Below, in pieces: positions 47,686-59,032 of a stretch of 64,000 nt of DNA. The position numbers and the translations under genes were made by a program. Numbering within the stretch: position 1 is the stretch's first letter; every line of letters begins with the position of its first letter. Origin of the DNA: Erpobdella octoculata (taxonomy: Eukaryota > Annelida > Clitellata > Hirudinida > Erpobdellidae). The notes beneath the pieces are model-generated. The model did not search any database. It was not told where the DNA came from and saw only the letters and a list, made by a program, of their open reading frames with translations. The DNA lies in assembly GCA_963978895.1 (NCBI GenBank), contig OZ022245.1, positions 1,360,066-1,424,065 on the forward strand, given 5' to 3'.

Positions 47686-50382
47686 GAAAAAGCAACTCTG
47701 ACTAACCCCCGGTCATCATTTTTTTTAGGAAAATTAAAGAAAGGCAGAAAAGCTTAAAAAATTTTAATTTTTTTTTGAAAAATAGGTGGGCCCTGAGAAC
47801 AAGTTGCACCCCAAGGTTTTGCTGAGAAGTTTGCAGTGATGCATTAATAAATTTAATCGCATTGGATCAGTGGCGTCAGGGCCAGATTAAGGTCTCGGGA
47901 GCACTGTGCCAAATGTAAACTGGGGGCCCTTTTCAGGCGGACGAATTGTAGTTGGAGGGGTTCAGGAGTTTTTTTTTGTCCATACCCCTATCCTTGAGGT
48001 TGAGACTAATTGTAAAGGAGGGCCCAACGCTCAAACCCCCAAGGTGGGGTACACTCGCCACCCTTCCTGTTAAGGGGTCCGAGGCGAATGTCGAAAGCTG
48101 ACAATTTTCACATCACTGACACGAGTTATTAGAGAGTTCTGAGACTAAGAGCAAATAAATATGGATTAGAAATTTCTAGTAATTCCCAGCATTTCATTTT
48201 TTAAAATTACACCCAATGTACTGTTTACTCCTATACTTTACTGTTTAACACAATCTACACTAGTGTAGATTACAGCAACACTAATGACAAGACAACAAAC
48301 TAACTGACATTGGCCTCTGAGTTAGAGTCTGAAAGCTGACTTAACAGAGAACAAATTGCAGTAATGCCATTTTAGTATCCAACAAATCAAGTCTTAATAA
48401 CAGTCGAGATAAGCAACACATTTATTTAACTGGTTTAATCTTTATCTACTGACAGTCAGATACATTTAGTAACTGAAGTTTTTTTTAGTCAAAACAAGTT
48501 GAAATTACATAGAACGGACATAAATCATAAATGGCAAGGATAAGCAAGCTAAAAACGTTTGCGACTTTTATCAGTTGCAAATTGTTCGACAATGTCCATG
48601 AATGATACGATGTCCAAAACATCACTTTCCACGCTGAGAAGCTCTAACGCAGTTAGGCGTCTGTCTATCATGGTGTTGCGCAGCTTGTTTTTTATTAGGG
48701 TCATCTTACTGAATGATCTTTCTCCAGAGCAATTCGAAACCATGAGGCACATGTATACGGGCAGCGCAATTGCAACATTTGGAAAGGCACCATAGGATCT
48801 TCTTTGTGCATTAAAAAAGCAAGAAAAGCTGGTGTTTTACAGCCTCGGGACTTAGCAAAGTGAACAAATTGAACCATTTCGTCGCAAAACATACTTGGCT
48901 CTAAATCTGTAGAATATGTATCAGCCAGAGTTTTTGCGTGTTCCCGAAGTTGATCATTATCAAGCACATAAAAGTTCAGCAAACACTATAAACACCTTTC
49001 TCACATTCTCAGTTGATTGAAAATAACTATGAAAGTTTCAGCTCGGAATTTTTTCCTGCCTTGCAAAACAACATCTGACCTTTTCATCTCATCCAAGTGC
49101 CTATACGCTTTCGTGGTCGGGTTAGCACTGAAAGGTAGTCCGAGATACCAGAAACTGCAAGTGCATTGCTTTCAACGTCATCGAATCGGTTTCTGAGATC
49201 GTCAGTGAACGCGTATAGCGACTCTAGTAAGTCAATTGTTAGCTTCAAATCACAAGTGGTAAGACTGTAATTTGGTAATTGTCTCGTTGAATTGCGTTCC
49301 ATAAGACGGACATAAAAGCTGTCTCAAGTGTATCCATGGAGTGTGTCAAGCAGTTAGCCTGAACAAATCCGAAGAAACTCACAGCATCAACACAACAATT
49401 TACAGCACTAACACCAACCAAGTTCAGCGAGTGGGATGTGCAAGCTATGTAGAATGCTAGAGGATTTTCACGTCTGAGCAGCGCTTGCATACCCCATACT
49501 TACCAGACATGTTGCTGGCATGCTGGCATTATCATCAGGGCCGGGTTTAGGTCTCGGGGAGCCCCTTTTAGGTGCTAACCTAATTTTTTTCCAAGACACA
49601 ACGGGGGGCCCCCGCCATGGCATACTTGGCATACTGGTTAATCCGGCACTGAGTGGCGTAGCGAGGGTATCTGGTGCCAGGCGGCAAGGTATGAAAAATG
49701 CGCTGTAATCCCAATTGGACGACCAAAACCGAAGGTGGCCGAGCCATACCCGGGCTCGGTGAGCCCCCTCCCCACAATTTTTTGTAAATTACTGGTGTGA
49801 AATAGTGCAAAATACAATTTGTTAATTTTACATGTTTACATGTTCAAAAATGACTAAATTTTTGTCTTTCCTTTTGCCTTTTGGCGCTCCCAAAACCTGT
49901 CGCCCGGGGGTAGATGCCCCTCTCTTCCCCCTTTCGCTACGCCACTACATTGGACACAAAATACACTATACTATATTGCTGGTGTGGTGGTAGATACCCA
50001 ACATTCCCAAATTCGTGACCATTCCTGAAGTCTATAATTTATGCACTTAAACTGACTTAAAGTGCTGGTAAAGGATTTTTATAGCATATTTTTAATTATT
50101 TTTCTTTAATATCTTTCTTTATGGTGTTGATATTTTTACGTTTAATCAGCTGATAATTCAATTACCATTCAATAATTCACAAGCATTAAGTAAAATATAA
50201 CTAAAAAGTTTGTAAATAAGTCAATAAGTAAACAACGCTGCCTTATCCAGCTATGCATTTGTATAACGGTTATTAGTTAATAAAGCTGATATACTTCAAA
50301 CAAGTGAAAGTAATTAAAAACATAAAACATGTTTTTCAGATAGCTGAAAAATTTCCTCGCAACATCGTAATATATATATATT
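47686..50382. repeat. Segmental duplication 1, copy 2
   Basis: Direct, near-identical copy of 35314-38020, including the hAT relic and both nested MITEs (49536-49651, 49652-49946; the first is shortened). It ends at the same CATCGTAATATATATA tract. It is followed by a roughly 40-bp inverted scrap (TTCATTACCAGCACTTTAAG) matching 44908-44955 and then by module R. Confidence 0.88.
48549..49490 (-). pseudogene. hAT transposase (ZMYM1-like) pseudogene, copy 2
   Basis: Slightly better preserved than copy 1: the C-terminal hAT motif NCSGERSFSKMTLIKNK is in frame here (48549-48752). The SHSLNLVGVSAVNCC block (49245-49490) and a DLLESLYAFTDDLRNRFDDV block (49084-49302) are in other frames. Stops and frameshifts make it non-functional. 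Confidence 0.82.
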
Positions 50383-50418
50383 CATTACCAGCACTTTAAG
50401 TCAGCTTAAAAAACTCTG

Positions 50419-50650
50419 GCGCTGCACTAGTGTCAATGAAGTTAATTATTTACAAGTGCGTCAATTTTGTTGTAGAAAATAATATAATTGTTTGGCGAAA
50501 ATGTTATTGTAATAAAAGAACTAGAACTACACAAAAATGTATAAAAATATTTGAAGTTAATTTACAATGCATATTCGATATATAAGAAAAGCAACCACAT
50601 AAAGTTGCACCTTAAGTCTTTGAAAATAGTCGAATACTTGTCGTTAAGAT
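50419..50650 (+). repeat. Module R, copy 2 (Helitron-free)
   Basis: Starts inside the module at CGCTGCACTAGTGTC and runs through the uninterrupted AATGCATATTCGATATA site (50566-50582) into the 3' flank of the LicD gene. It proves the pre-insertion state of the Helitron site at 40668/43748. Confidence 0.88.
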
Positions 50651-50817
50651 GGAATACTTTTTGCAACAGTTTCTTTATTGATCGAAATCTGAAGATTAAA
50701 CTTGCAACAAAGTAAAAGTTTTATGATGCTCTATTTGAAGAATTTCACAAAACACACTGCAAAGGTTTTCTTGACTCGACTGCTATTAAATAGTTTCCTC
50801 TGTTCAGATTGCAGTTG

Positions 50818-50857
50818 TAATAGATCATAACAGTAGAATTACTGTTATGATCTATTA
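50818..50857. repeat. Perfect 18-bp stem hairpin near LicD gene 1
   Basis: TAATAGATCATAACAGTA, loop GAAT, then the exact inverted complement. It lies about 110 bp beyond the stop of the minus-strand LicD gene. The identical hairpin is at 58886-58925. Confidence 0.9.
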
Positions 50858-50964
50858 ATTAATCAAAATATCTTGGTCATCATCTTCTAGTTTCAATGCT
50901 AATTTTCGATATTAACCGTCGCAAAGGTGTTTTAAGAATCGATTAGACAGTCAATAAACCATCG

Positions 50965-51993
50965 TCAACTTTTACTTGGGTATAAATTTCTATTCTTGTT
51001 AGTATTCGAGACGTCGTTCTGTGTTGTTTTTTGAAGAAGTCTTTTCAGTGTGAAAGAGCAAAAATTAATGCTAGCAGTCGGCTCACTCACAGCCGTTTGT
51101 TTGATGACGCGGCCGTATCTAAATAGATGTTCGACGAGAGTGTTATTAATCAAGCTCCTGTAGACGAACGGATACGCTGAACCCATCCCATTACAACAAA
51201 TAGTTTTACGTTGTGTAAAACCAAACGAGAATAAAGATGGACTGATCGTATTGCAGAATTGCAAACTGTCTCCGTAAGTGGCGTGCAAATACTCCATTCC
51301 GTCGTTGATGGAGTACAACCATAAACTCATCATAGGTCTAAGATGTAAAGGAAAAATTAAAGATCTGGGGTAAACGTAAGTTCGACCTCTTACTATCCAG
51401 ACGTGAGTATTGTTTTCGTAGAATGGGTAAAATTCTACCTTAGGTGGTGGCCGTATTTGCTGGTCCGAAGCACGCGCCTGATGGTCTATAGTTTCTTTAG
51501 GAGAAACGATTATAAGTTGTGGCGAGGGCTTTGCAAATGCAATTGTTTTGTGATTTTCTGCAAGTAAATTTTCGAAAAACTCCCAGCTATCGTTAGATAC
51601 CGCCATCTGAAAATGATTTTGCCACGGTATTAGGTCGTGATGCCTCAGAGAGCCCAATGCAGCTTCGAAAATCATGAAATAATTAATGGAATGTTCGACG
51701 CAAAGTTTGTGCAAATCGAGTAAACAGTTTTGTAAAATTTTCTTATCAATAACAGTCGGATTGAAGTTAAGGTAGACGACATTCTCGTACGATAGAATAG
51801 CTTTATCGGAACAGTTGCACAACTCAGGATCATAAACTGACAAGTATTCCCGACGCTTGGATTCACTTATTCCTTCTTTTTTCGATCGATTCACGTGACC
51901 ATCCAGCATTATAATAAGCGAAACTATAACGAAAACTGCTGTGGCCAAAGGACATACCGCCACAAATACCACAATAAACTTCTTGCCAATCAT
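50965..51993 (-). CDS. LicD/fukutin-like type II membrane protein, copy A1
   Basis: Single exon, 342 aa. An N-terminal signal anchor at about residues 6-30 (FIVVFVAVCPLATAVFVIV) predicts a Golgi/ER lumenal domain. The LicD/FKTN/FKRP signature is clear: YFMIFEAALGSLRHHDLIPW at about 125-145 and the C-terminal LIFPLHLRPM block. LicD/FKRP proteins transfer phosphocholine or ribitol-phosphate to glycans. However, the acidic motif expected right after IPW (DDDID or similar) reads QNHFQMAV, so the metal-binding aspartates are missing. It may be an inactive or altered transferase. It differs from copy B1 (59033) at only about six residues. Confidence 0.82.
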   Translation of the reverse strand: MIGKKFIVVFVAVCPLATAVFVIVSLIIMLDGHVNRSKKEGISESKRREYLSVYDPELCNCSDKAILSYENVVYLNFNPTVIDKKILQNCLLDLHKLCVEHSINYFMIFEAALGSLRHHDLIPWQNHFQMAVSNDSWEFFENLLAENHKTIAFAKPSPQLIIVSPKETIDHQARASDQQIRPPPKVEFYPFYENNTHVWIVRGRTYVYPRSLIFPLHLRPMMSLWLYSINDGMEYLHATYGDSLQFCNTISPSLFSFGFTQRKTICCNGMGSAYPFVYRSLINNTLVEHLFRYGRVIKQTAVSEPTASINFCSFTLKRLLQKTTQNDVSNTNKNRNLYPSKS

Positions 51994-52364
51994 TTTTTTT
52001 TTTTTTTTGAGATTTTACAACTGATAATAAGCTACTAAAAGATTCAAAAGCTGAGCCTAGTTTTTACCGATGTTGGTAAAATTATATAGTTAGTTAAAAT
52101 CGTGTTGTTAAATCAGATAAAAACATCGACGTCAGAATATTGTAACCTTATATCACTGAATATTAATATTATTGGCCAATGGAGATTTTAACGTTACAAC
52201 GCATATATATATATAGTACATATTAAATAACTTATGTGTGGTATATATAATATATTTTGACGTTATACTTTTTGTATTTTCAAAGTATAAGAACAAGAAA
52301 GAGCCCTTTCAAGAGGTTCTTGTATCTCAAGCTGCCTCACAACGGAGTTGTTAAATTTTAAAAT

Positions 52365-52550
52365 CTAATTGCTTGGATCCGCTACACAAAAGCATGGATT
52401 CAAAAAGTCGTTATCGGGCGTTATTTCTTCGTCTTGTAGTAAATTATTTCTTTCATTTCTAGGTAATTTGATGACTCCAAGAAAATAAAGAAGAATAAAC
52501 ACTGTGAGGAAAATCGCACAAATGGGACAGCAATACTTTATAAAGTTCAT
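52365..52550 (-). pseudogene. LicD/fukutin-like gene A2, truncated
   Basis: Only the first 61 codons remain: membrane anchor and stalk ending CFCVADPSN, then TAG. Compared with the intact B2 gene, 647 bp (60426-61072) are replaced by AA, removing the whole LicD domain up to its last few codons. Upstream and downstream flanks still align with copy B. Confidence 0.88.
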
Positions 52551-53334
52551 GCTTCATGCTTTATTCAACTTGGAACATCTTATTTTACAAATATGCACAT
52601 ATTAACTGACGTGAGTTATTTAAAACAAAATTATTTATTAATTCTGAAAGAGATTGAAAACATTTAAAAGATATTTAATAAAGGTGCACAATTTCTGTTG
52701 GTGAAAACTTGGCTTTTGTTTGATTTGGCTACATCATATAGTATTTCAGCATTTAATAGTATCTAGTACTCTACAGCTACATATACCTACTTTTGACACA
52801 TTTTTGCATTATTATAAGTTTGCAGTAATAAACATTAAAATGTTTGTTTGAAATAAGATTTAAATGAGGTTTTTGTTGTTAATATTAGACAAGATTTATT
52901 TATCGTAAACAAACCAGACCTGTCATAGGGATGCGCAAACAAAAAATATCTATTCATAGAAATTTTAAATGTTTGGTATTAGGAAAAGGTGTGATTTTAT
53001 TATAAATTTTCTCGGTAATTTAAAAAAAAATCTTTAAAAATTTGAATCAGTCTTCACATTCTGTAAAAAATCATCGTGAAAATATTTCCAGGAAATGAAA
53101 TTTATAGAACGCCTCATACAAACAAGTCATAAAATTTTAAAACTTAAAACGTGGGGCGCGTTTTACTTAAACAATCTGCTATTTTTTAATCAGGATAGAA
53201 CGCTTTTTTGAATATAAATGGCGCTCCACGTTTTAAATTTTAAAAACTTATGGCTTGTTTGTTATACGAATGTCCACAATAAATGCATGCCTCCATTAAA
53301 CATTTCTCACACAGCCCAGAGGAAAATCGATAAG

Positions 53335-53451
<117 letters not shown>

Positions 53452-53460
53452 CTTTTATAC

Positions 53461-53517
53461 TTTTATCTTTGCTTTACTGTTGTTGCAAAAAGATCTCAGT
53501 AACGACTAAGTTTATTA
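53461..53517 (+). promoter_or_regulatory. Conserved upstream block of LRR paralogue 3
   Basis: TATCTTTGCTTTA, CTGTTGTTGC and CAGTAAC, 75 bp before the ATG. Nearly identical to 62221-62276 and recognisably related to those of paralogues 1 and 2. Confidence 0.45.
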
Positions 53518-53591
53518 ATAAATTATAAAAATTATAAATTTAAACTAAAAAACTAAAATTATAAATTTGTTATTATTACATATTCAAAATA

Positions 53592-53719
53592 ATGAATTGT
53601 TTACACAGTCCACTATCATTAAAACTTTTATGCAAAGACTTTATCGTATTTAAGTTCAAACAAACTTTTCTCAAACCTTCTTTTGAAATGAAATGTCTTC
53701 TTTTTAAAGTGAAAGATGG
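53592..53719 (+). pseudogene. LRR paralogue 3, 5' fragment
   Basis: The first 42 codons (MNCLHSPLSLKLLCKDFIVF..FKVKD) match paralogue 4. At 53719/53720 the sequence switches without a gap to module R sequence (ACCTTCAGTCTTTGAAAATA). The open frame continues for 259 codons into Ser/Arg- and Phe/Pro-type repeat, which is not LRR sequence. A truncated copy. Confidence 0.85.
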
Positions 53720-53923
53720 ACCTTCAGTCTTTGAAAATAGTCGATTACTTGTCGTTCTCCTTCCCCGCTTGCTCTCCCGCTCCCGGTCATTTTCCCGTTC
53801 CTGCTTGCTCTCCCTTCCCGGTCGCGTTGTTGCTCCCGGTCGCTTTCCCGCAACCGGTCGCTTTCCCGCTCCCGGTCGCTTTCCCGCTCCCGGTTGCTTT
53901 CCCGCTCCCTGTTTATTTATAAT

Positions 53924-53960
<37 letters not shown>

Positions 53961-53982
53961 TATATATGTATATATATATATA
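53720..53982 (+). repeat. Module R right part, copy 3, with minisatellite
   Basis: Same order as 43789-44050: CTTCAGTCTTTGAAAATAGTCG, the 18-bp minisatellite, GTTTATTTATAATTA, TA-rich. It is interrupted by the Helitron palindrome and resumes at 57762. Confidence 0.85.
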
Positions 53983-55129
53983 CTAGCGGGGTTACCCGGC
54001 GTTGCCCGGGGTTTTTAGAGGTTTTTCTAATGTTTGTCCCTCTCGCTCCCGTTTCCTTCTCCACTTTCCCGTTTTCGTCGCGTTCCCGGTCGCTTTTCCG
54101 CTCTCGGTCGTTTTCCAGCTCCCGGTCGCTTTCCCGCTCAGAAGTTTTGTTATCGATTTTCTCTCTTGCTCGCGTTTCCTTCCAAGCTTGCTCTCCCGAT
54201 TCCAGTCGCTTTCCGCGTTCCCGGTCGCTTTCCGCGTTCCCGGTCGCTTTCCCGTTCCCGGTCGCTTTCCCGTTCCCGGTCGCTTTCCCGTTCCCGGTCG
54301 CTTTCCCGTTCCCGGTGGCTTTTCCGTTCCCGGTCGCTTTCCCGTTCCCGGTCGCTTTCCCGTTCCCGGTCGCTTTCCCGTTCCCGCTCACGCTTGCTCT
54401 CCCGTTCCCGGTCATGCTTGCTCTCCCATTCCCGGTCACGGTTGCTCTCCCGTTCACGCTCATTTTTTCCTTTCCATTCTTTCATAACTTCTGTTAGCCT
54501 ATAAAACGTAAAATAGATTTGCTAAGACTATATATATATATATATATGAATGTTTGTGGGTTAGTTTGTCTATTATAGAATCGGGAAAGCGACCCGGAAC
54601 GGACAGCGAGCGGGAACGGAAAAGCAAGCGTGAGCGGGAATGGGAGAGCAAACGTGAGCGGGAAAGCGACCGGGAGTGGTAAAGCGACCGGGAGCGGGAA
54701 AGCGACCGGGAGCGGGAAAGCGACCGGGAGCGGGAAAACGACCGAAAACGGGAAAGCGAACGGGAGTGGGAAAGCAGGTGGGAAAGGAAACGGGAGAGAA
54801 AGAGACAAACATTAGAAAAACCTCTAAAAAACCCGGGCAACGCCGGGTATCTCCGCTAGTACATACATAAACACACACACAGACACACATACATGCACAT
54901 ACACATACATACATACACACATACATACGCACATACATATATATATAGTTCCCGCTCGCTCACCCGCTCCGCTCCGCTCATTTTGTGACGGATTTCAAAT
55001 TTTTTTTTTATTTGACTTTCCCCTTGACTCTCAAGGTTGTGTGAAAATTTCATTACGATCGGATGAATGGTGTAGCAATGCATAAAGGACATTAACATAA
55101 ATACAAACATTCATTTTTATATATATAGA
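53983..55129 (-). mobile_element. Helitron B, left arm of palindrome
   Basis: Minus-strand element: 5' TCTATATATATAAAAATGAA at 55129, 3' CCCGGGCAACGCCGGG hairpin then TAACCCCGCTAG at 53983. An inner relative in plus orientation lies at about 54527-54859 (ending CCGGGTATCTCCGCTAG). The body is the 18-bp CCCGGTCGCTTTCCCG minisatellite, with ORFs in several frames but no Rep/helicase. The inverted copy is the right arm at 56477-57761. Confidence 0.88.
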
Positions 55130-56476
55130 TTATATATTATATATTATATATTATATATTATATATTATATATTATATATTATATATTATATATTATATAT
55201 TATATATTATATATTATATATTATATATTATATATTATATATTATATATTATATATTATATATTATATATTATATATTATATATTATATATTTTTATATT
55301 ATATATTATATATTATATATTATATATTATATATTATATATTATATATTATATATTATATATTATATATTATATATTATATATTATATATTATATATTAT
55401 ATATTATATATTATATATTATATATTATATATTATATATTATATATTATATATTATATATTATATATTATATATTATATATTATATATTATATATTATAT
55501 ATTATATATTATATATTATATATTATATATTATATATTATATATTATATATTATATATTATATATTATATATTATATATTATATATTATATATTATATAT
55601 TATATATTATATATTATATATTATATATTATATATTATATATTATATATTATATATTATATATTATATATTATATATTATATATTATATATTATATATTA
55701 TATATTATATATTATATATTATATATTATATATTATATATTATATATTATATATTATATATTATATATTATATATTATATATTATATATTATATATTATA
55801 TATTATATATTATATATTATATATTATATATTATATATTATATATTATATATTATATATTATATATTATATATTATATATTATATATTATATATTATATA
55901 TTATATATTATATATTATATATTATATATTATATATTATATATTATATATTATATATTATATATTATATATTATATATTATATATTATATATTATATATT
56001 ATATATTATATATTATATATTATATATTATATATTATATATTATATATTATATATTATATATTATATATTATATATTATATATTATATATTATATATTAT
56101 ATATTATATATTATATATTATATATTATATATTATATATTATATATTATATATTATATATTATATATTATATATTATATATTATATATTATATATTATAT
56201 ATTATATATTATATATTATATATTATATATTATATATTATATATTATATATTATATATTATATATTATATATTATATATTATATATTATATATTATATAT
56301 TATATATTATATATTATATATTATATATTATATATTATATATTATATATTATATATTATATATTATATATTATATATTATATATTATATATTATATATTA
56401 TATATTATATATTATATATTATATATTATATATTATATATTATATATTATATATTATATATTATATATTATATATA
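55130..56476. repeat. ATATATT heptamer satellite at the palindrome centre
   Basis: About 1.35 kb, roughly 190 copies of ATATATT, with a single visible interruption (ATATTTTTATATT) near 55285. It starts at the base following the 5' end of the left Helitron and stops at the base before the 5' end of the right one. Confidence 0.95.
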
Positions 56477-57761
56477 TCTATATATATAAAAATGAATGTT
56501 TGTATATATGTATATATGTATATATGTTAATGTCCTTTATGCATTGCTACACCATTCATCCGATCGTAATGAAATTTTCACACAACCTTGAGAGTCAATG
56601 GGAATCAAAAATAAAAATTTTTTTTTGAAATCCGTCACAAAATGAGCGGAGCGGGAACTATATATATATGTATGTGCGTATGTATGTGTGTATGTATGTA
56701 TGTGTATGTGCATGTATGTGTGTCTGTGTGTGTGTTTATGTATGTACTAGCGGAGATACCCGGCGTTGCCCAAGTTGTTTAGAGGTTTTTCAAATGTTTG
56801 TCGCTTCCTCTCCCGTTTCCTTTCCCACCTGCTTTCCCACTCCTGTTCGCTTTCCCGTTTTTGGTCGTTTTCCCGCTGCCGGTCGCTTTCCCGCTCCCGG
56901 TCGCTTTCCCGCTCCCGGTCGCTTTCCCGCTCCCGGTCGCTTTCCCGCTCCCGGTCGCTTTCCCGCTCCCGGTCGCTTTCCCGCTCCCGGTCGCTTTCCC
57001 GCTCCCGGTCACTTTCCCGCTCCCGGTCGATTTCCCGTTCCAGGTCGCTGTCCCGTTCCCGCTCACGTTTGCTCTCCCATTCCCGCTCACGCTTGCTTTT
57101 CCGTTCCCGCTCGCTGTCCGTTCCGGGTCTCTTTCCCGTTTCTATAATAGACAAACTAACCCACAAACATTCATATATATATATAGTCTTAGCAAATCTA
57201 TTTTACGTTTTATAGGCTAACAGAAGTTATGAAAGAATGTAAAGAGAAAATGAGCGGGAACGGGAACGGGAACGGGAGAGCAACTGTGACCGGGAATGGG
57301 AAAGCAAGTATGACCGGGAACGGGAGAGCAAGCGTGAGCGGGAACGGGAAAGCGACCGGGAACGGGAAAGCGACCGGGAACGGGAAAGCGACCGGGAACG
57401 GGAAAGCGACCGAGAACGGGAAAGCGACCGGGAACGGGAAAGCGACCGGGAACGGGAAAGCGACCGGGAACGGGAAAGCGACCGGGAACGCGGAAAGCGA
57501 CCGGGAACGCGGAAAGCGACCGGGAACGCGTTAAGCGACTGGAATCGGGAGAGCAAGCTTGGAAGGAAACGCGAGCAACAGAGAAAATCGATAACAAAAC
57601 TTCTGAGCGGGAAAGCGACCGGGAGCTGGAAAACGACCGAGAGCGGAAAAGCGACCGGGAACGCTACGAAAACGGGAAAGTGGAGAAGGGAACGGGAGCG
57701 AGAGAGACAAACATTAGAAAAACCTCTAAAAACCCCGGGCAACGCCGGGTAACCCCGCTAG
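56477..57761 (+). mobile_element. Helitron B, right arm of palindrome
   Basis: Plus-strand element: 5' TCTATATATATAAAAATGAA at 56477, 3' CCCCGGGCAACGCCGGG, TAACCCCGCTAG ending at 57761, followed by T. An inner inverted relative lies at about 56747-57193 (CTAG at 56747-56750, preceded by A). The subterminal part GCATTGCTACACCATTCATC is shared with the left arm. No coding capacity beyond repeat-derived Ser/Arg ORFs. Confidence 0.88.
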
Positions 57762-57958
57762 TATATATATATAAATTATAATATATATAAAATATAATTT
57801 ATATATATATATATATATAACATAAATTGTCGAAAAACAGAAATATAGACAAGAAAGCAAGTTAAGAAAAAGTACCTATCATTGATTTTTTAAGTGAGCG
57901 AAAAGCGAAATACATTGCTTTAGCCAGCTATGTACCCAGGGCCGGATTAACACATATA
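57762..57958 (+). repeat. Module R continuation after the palindrome
   Basis: Matches 44050-44230, including GTCGAAAAACAGAAAT and the CAGGGCCGGATTAACACATA hAT-like terminus, then switches directly to the SMARCA4 fragment. Confidence 0.8.
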
Positions 57959-58251
57959 GACCTCCCTGGTTGCTGTGAAATCTATAAAGAAACATTGATA
58001 TTTTTTTCATTTTCATTGTTTAGGGCCGTGGTGTCATGGCGTTTCGGCTCGTGAGCGAAGTTAAATTGGTTTTGTTTTATTGTTTCACGTGGAAACTGTG
58101 AGTTTTTAACTCTACTTCTCTCACAGTTTTCCGTCGTGGACTTAAAACATATCTGTTTAATAAGTTCACGACCGAGCGCTATTGAACACTGCGGAAATAG
58201 CGCTATATAAATAATTGATTGATTGATTATCTTCATCAACTATACCTTCAG
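57959..58251 (+). pseudogene. SMARCA4 exon 23 fragment, copy 2, split by a retroelement tail
   Basis: GACCTCCCTGGTTGCTGTGA..AACATTGATAT (57959-58001) and ATCTTCATCAACTATACC (58229-58246) are the two halves of the same fragment as at 40196-40278. Between them (about 58002-58228) is a LINE-like tail ending CGCTATATAAATAATTGATTGATT. Confidence 0.8.
58002..58228 (+). mobile_element. Non-LTR retrotransposon 3' tail
   Basis: About 227 bp ending GCGCTATATAAATAATTGA and (TTGA)n, a typical LINE 3' end. It is inserted inside the SMARCA4 fragment. The 5' part is missing, so the clade is unknown. The short minus-strand ORF is not a gene. Confidence 0.6.
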
Positions 58252-58313
58252 CGCTCTTGTGATGACTATTTCATTGTACTGCGCTATATAAATTATCCAT
58301 GTTATTATTAAAC

Positions 58314-58720
58314 CAGGGGAATCCAAACTGCGGACCGCGGAGACTTTTTACTTAAAAAAAAATTTAATTTGTATTGATTGTTTTATATTTAAAAATTTTT
58401 TTACAAGTTCACAAGTACATTATTTTACCCGCGCAAAAAAAATTGACGGGTCTGGTTGGGTACGGATATTTTCTTACACGCGCTGCACTAGTGTCAATGA
58501 AGTTAATTATTTACAAGTGCGTCAATTTTATTGTAGTTGTAGAAAATAATATAATTGTTTGGCGAAAATGTTATTGTAATAAAAGAACTAGAACTACACA
58601 AAAATGTATAAAAATATTTGAAGTTAATATACAATGCATATTCGATATATAAGAAAAGCAACCACATAAAGTTGCACCTTCAGTCTTTGAAAATAGTCGA
58701 ATACTTGTCGTTCAGATGGA
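58314..58720 (+). repeat. Module R, copy 4 (Helitron-free)
   Basis: CAGGGGAATCCAAACTGCGG to ACTTGTCGTTCAG; contains the empty Helitron site AATGCATATTCGATATA at 58633-58649. Leads into segmental duplication 2 copy B. Confidence 0.88.
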
Positions 58721-58885
58721 ATACTTTTTTCCAATAGTTTCTTTATTGATCGAAATCTGAAGATTAAACTTGCAACAAAGTAAAAGTTTTATGATGCTCT
58801 ATTTGAAGAATTTCACAAAACACACTGCAAAGGTTTTCTTGACTCGACTGCTATTAAATAGTTTCCTCTGTTCAGATTGCAGTTG

Positions 58886-58925
58886 TAATAGATCATAACA
58901 GTAGAATTACTGTTATGATCTATTA
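58886..58925. repeat. Perfect 18-bp stem hairpin, second copy
   Basis: Identical in sequence and position to 50818-50857, about 110 bp beyond the LicD B1 stop. Confidence 0.9.
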
Positions 58926-59032
58926 ATTAATCAAAATATCTTGGTCATCATCTTCTAGTTTCAATGCTAATTTTCGATATTAACCGTCGCGAAGGTGTTT
59001 TAAGAATCGATTAGACAGTCAATAAACCATCG

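Noticed and set aside
53592..54497. A 301-codon ORF that looks like an LRR/SR fusion gene
   Set aside because: Only the first 42 codons match the LRR family. The rest is Helitron minisatellite and TA repeat, so it is called a truncated pseudogene.
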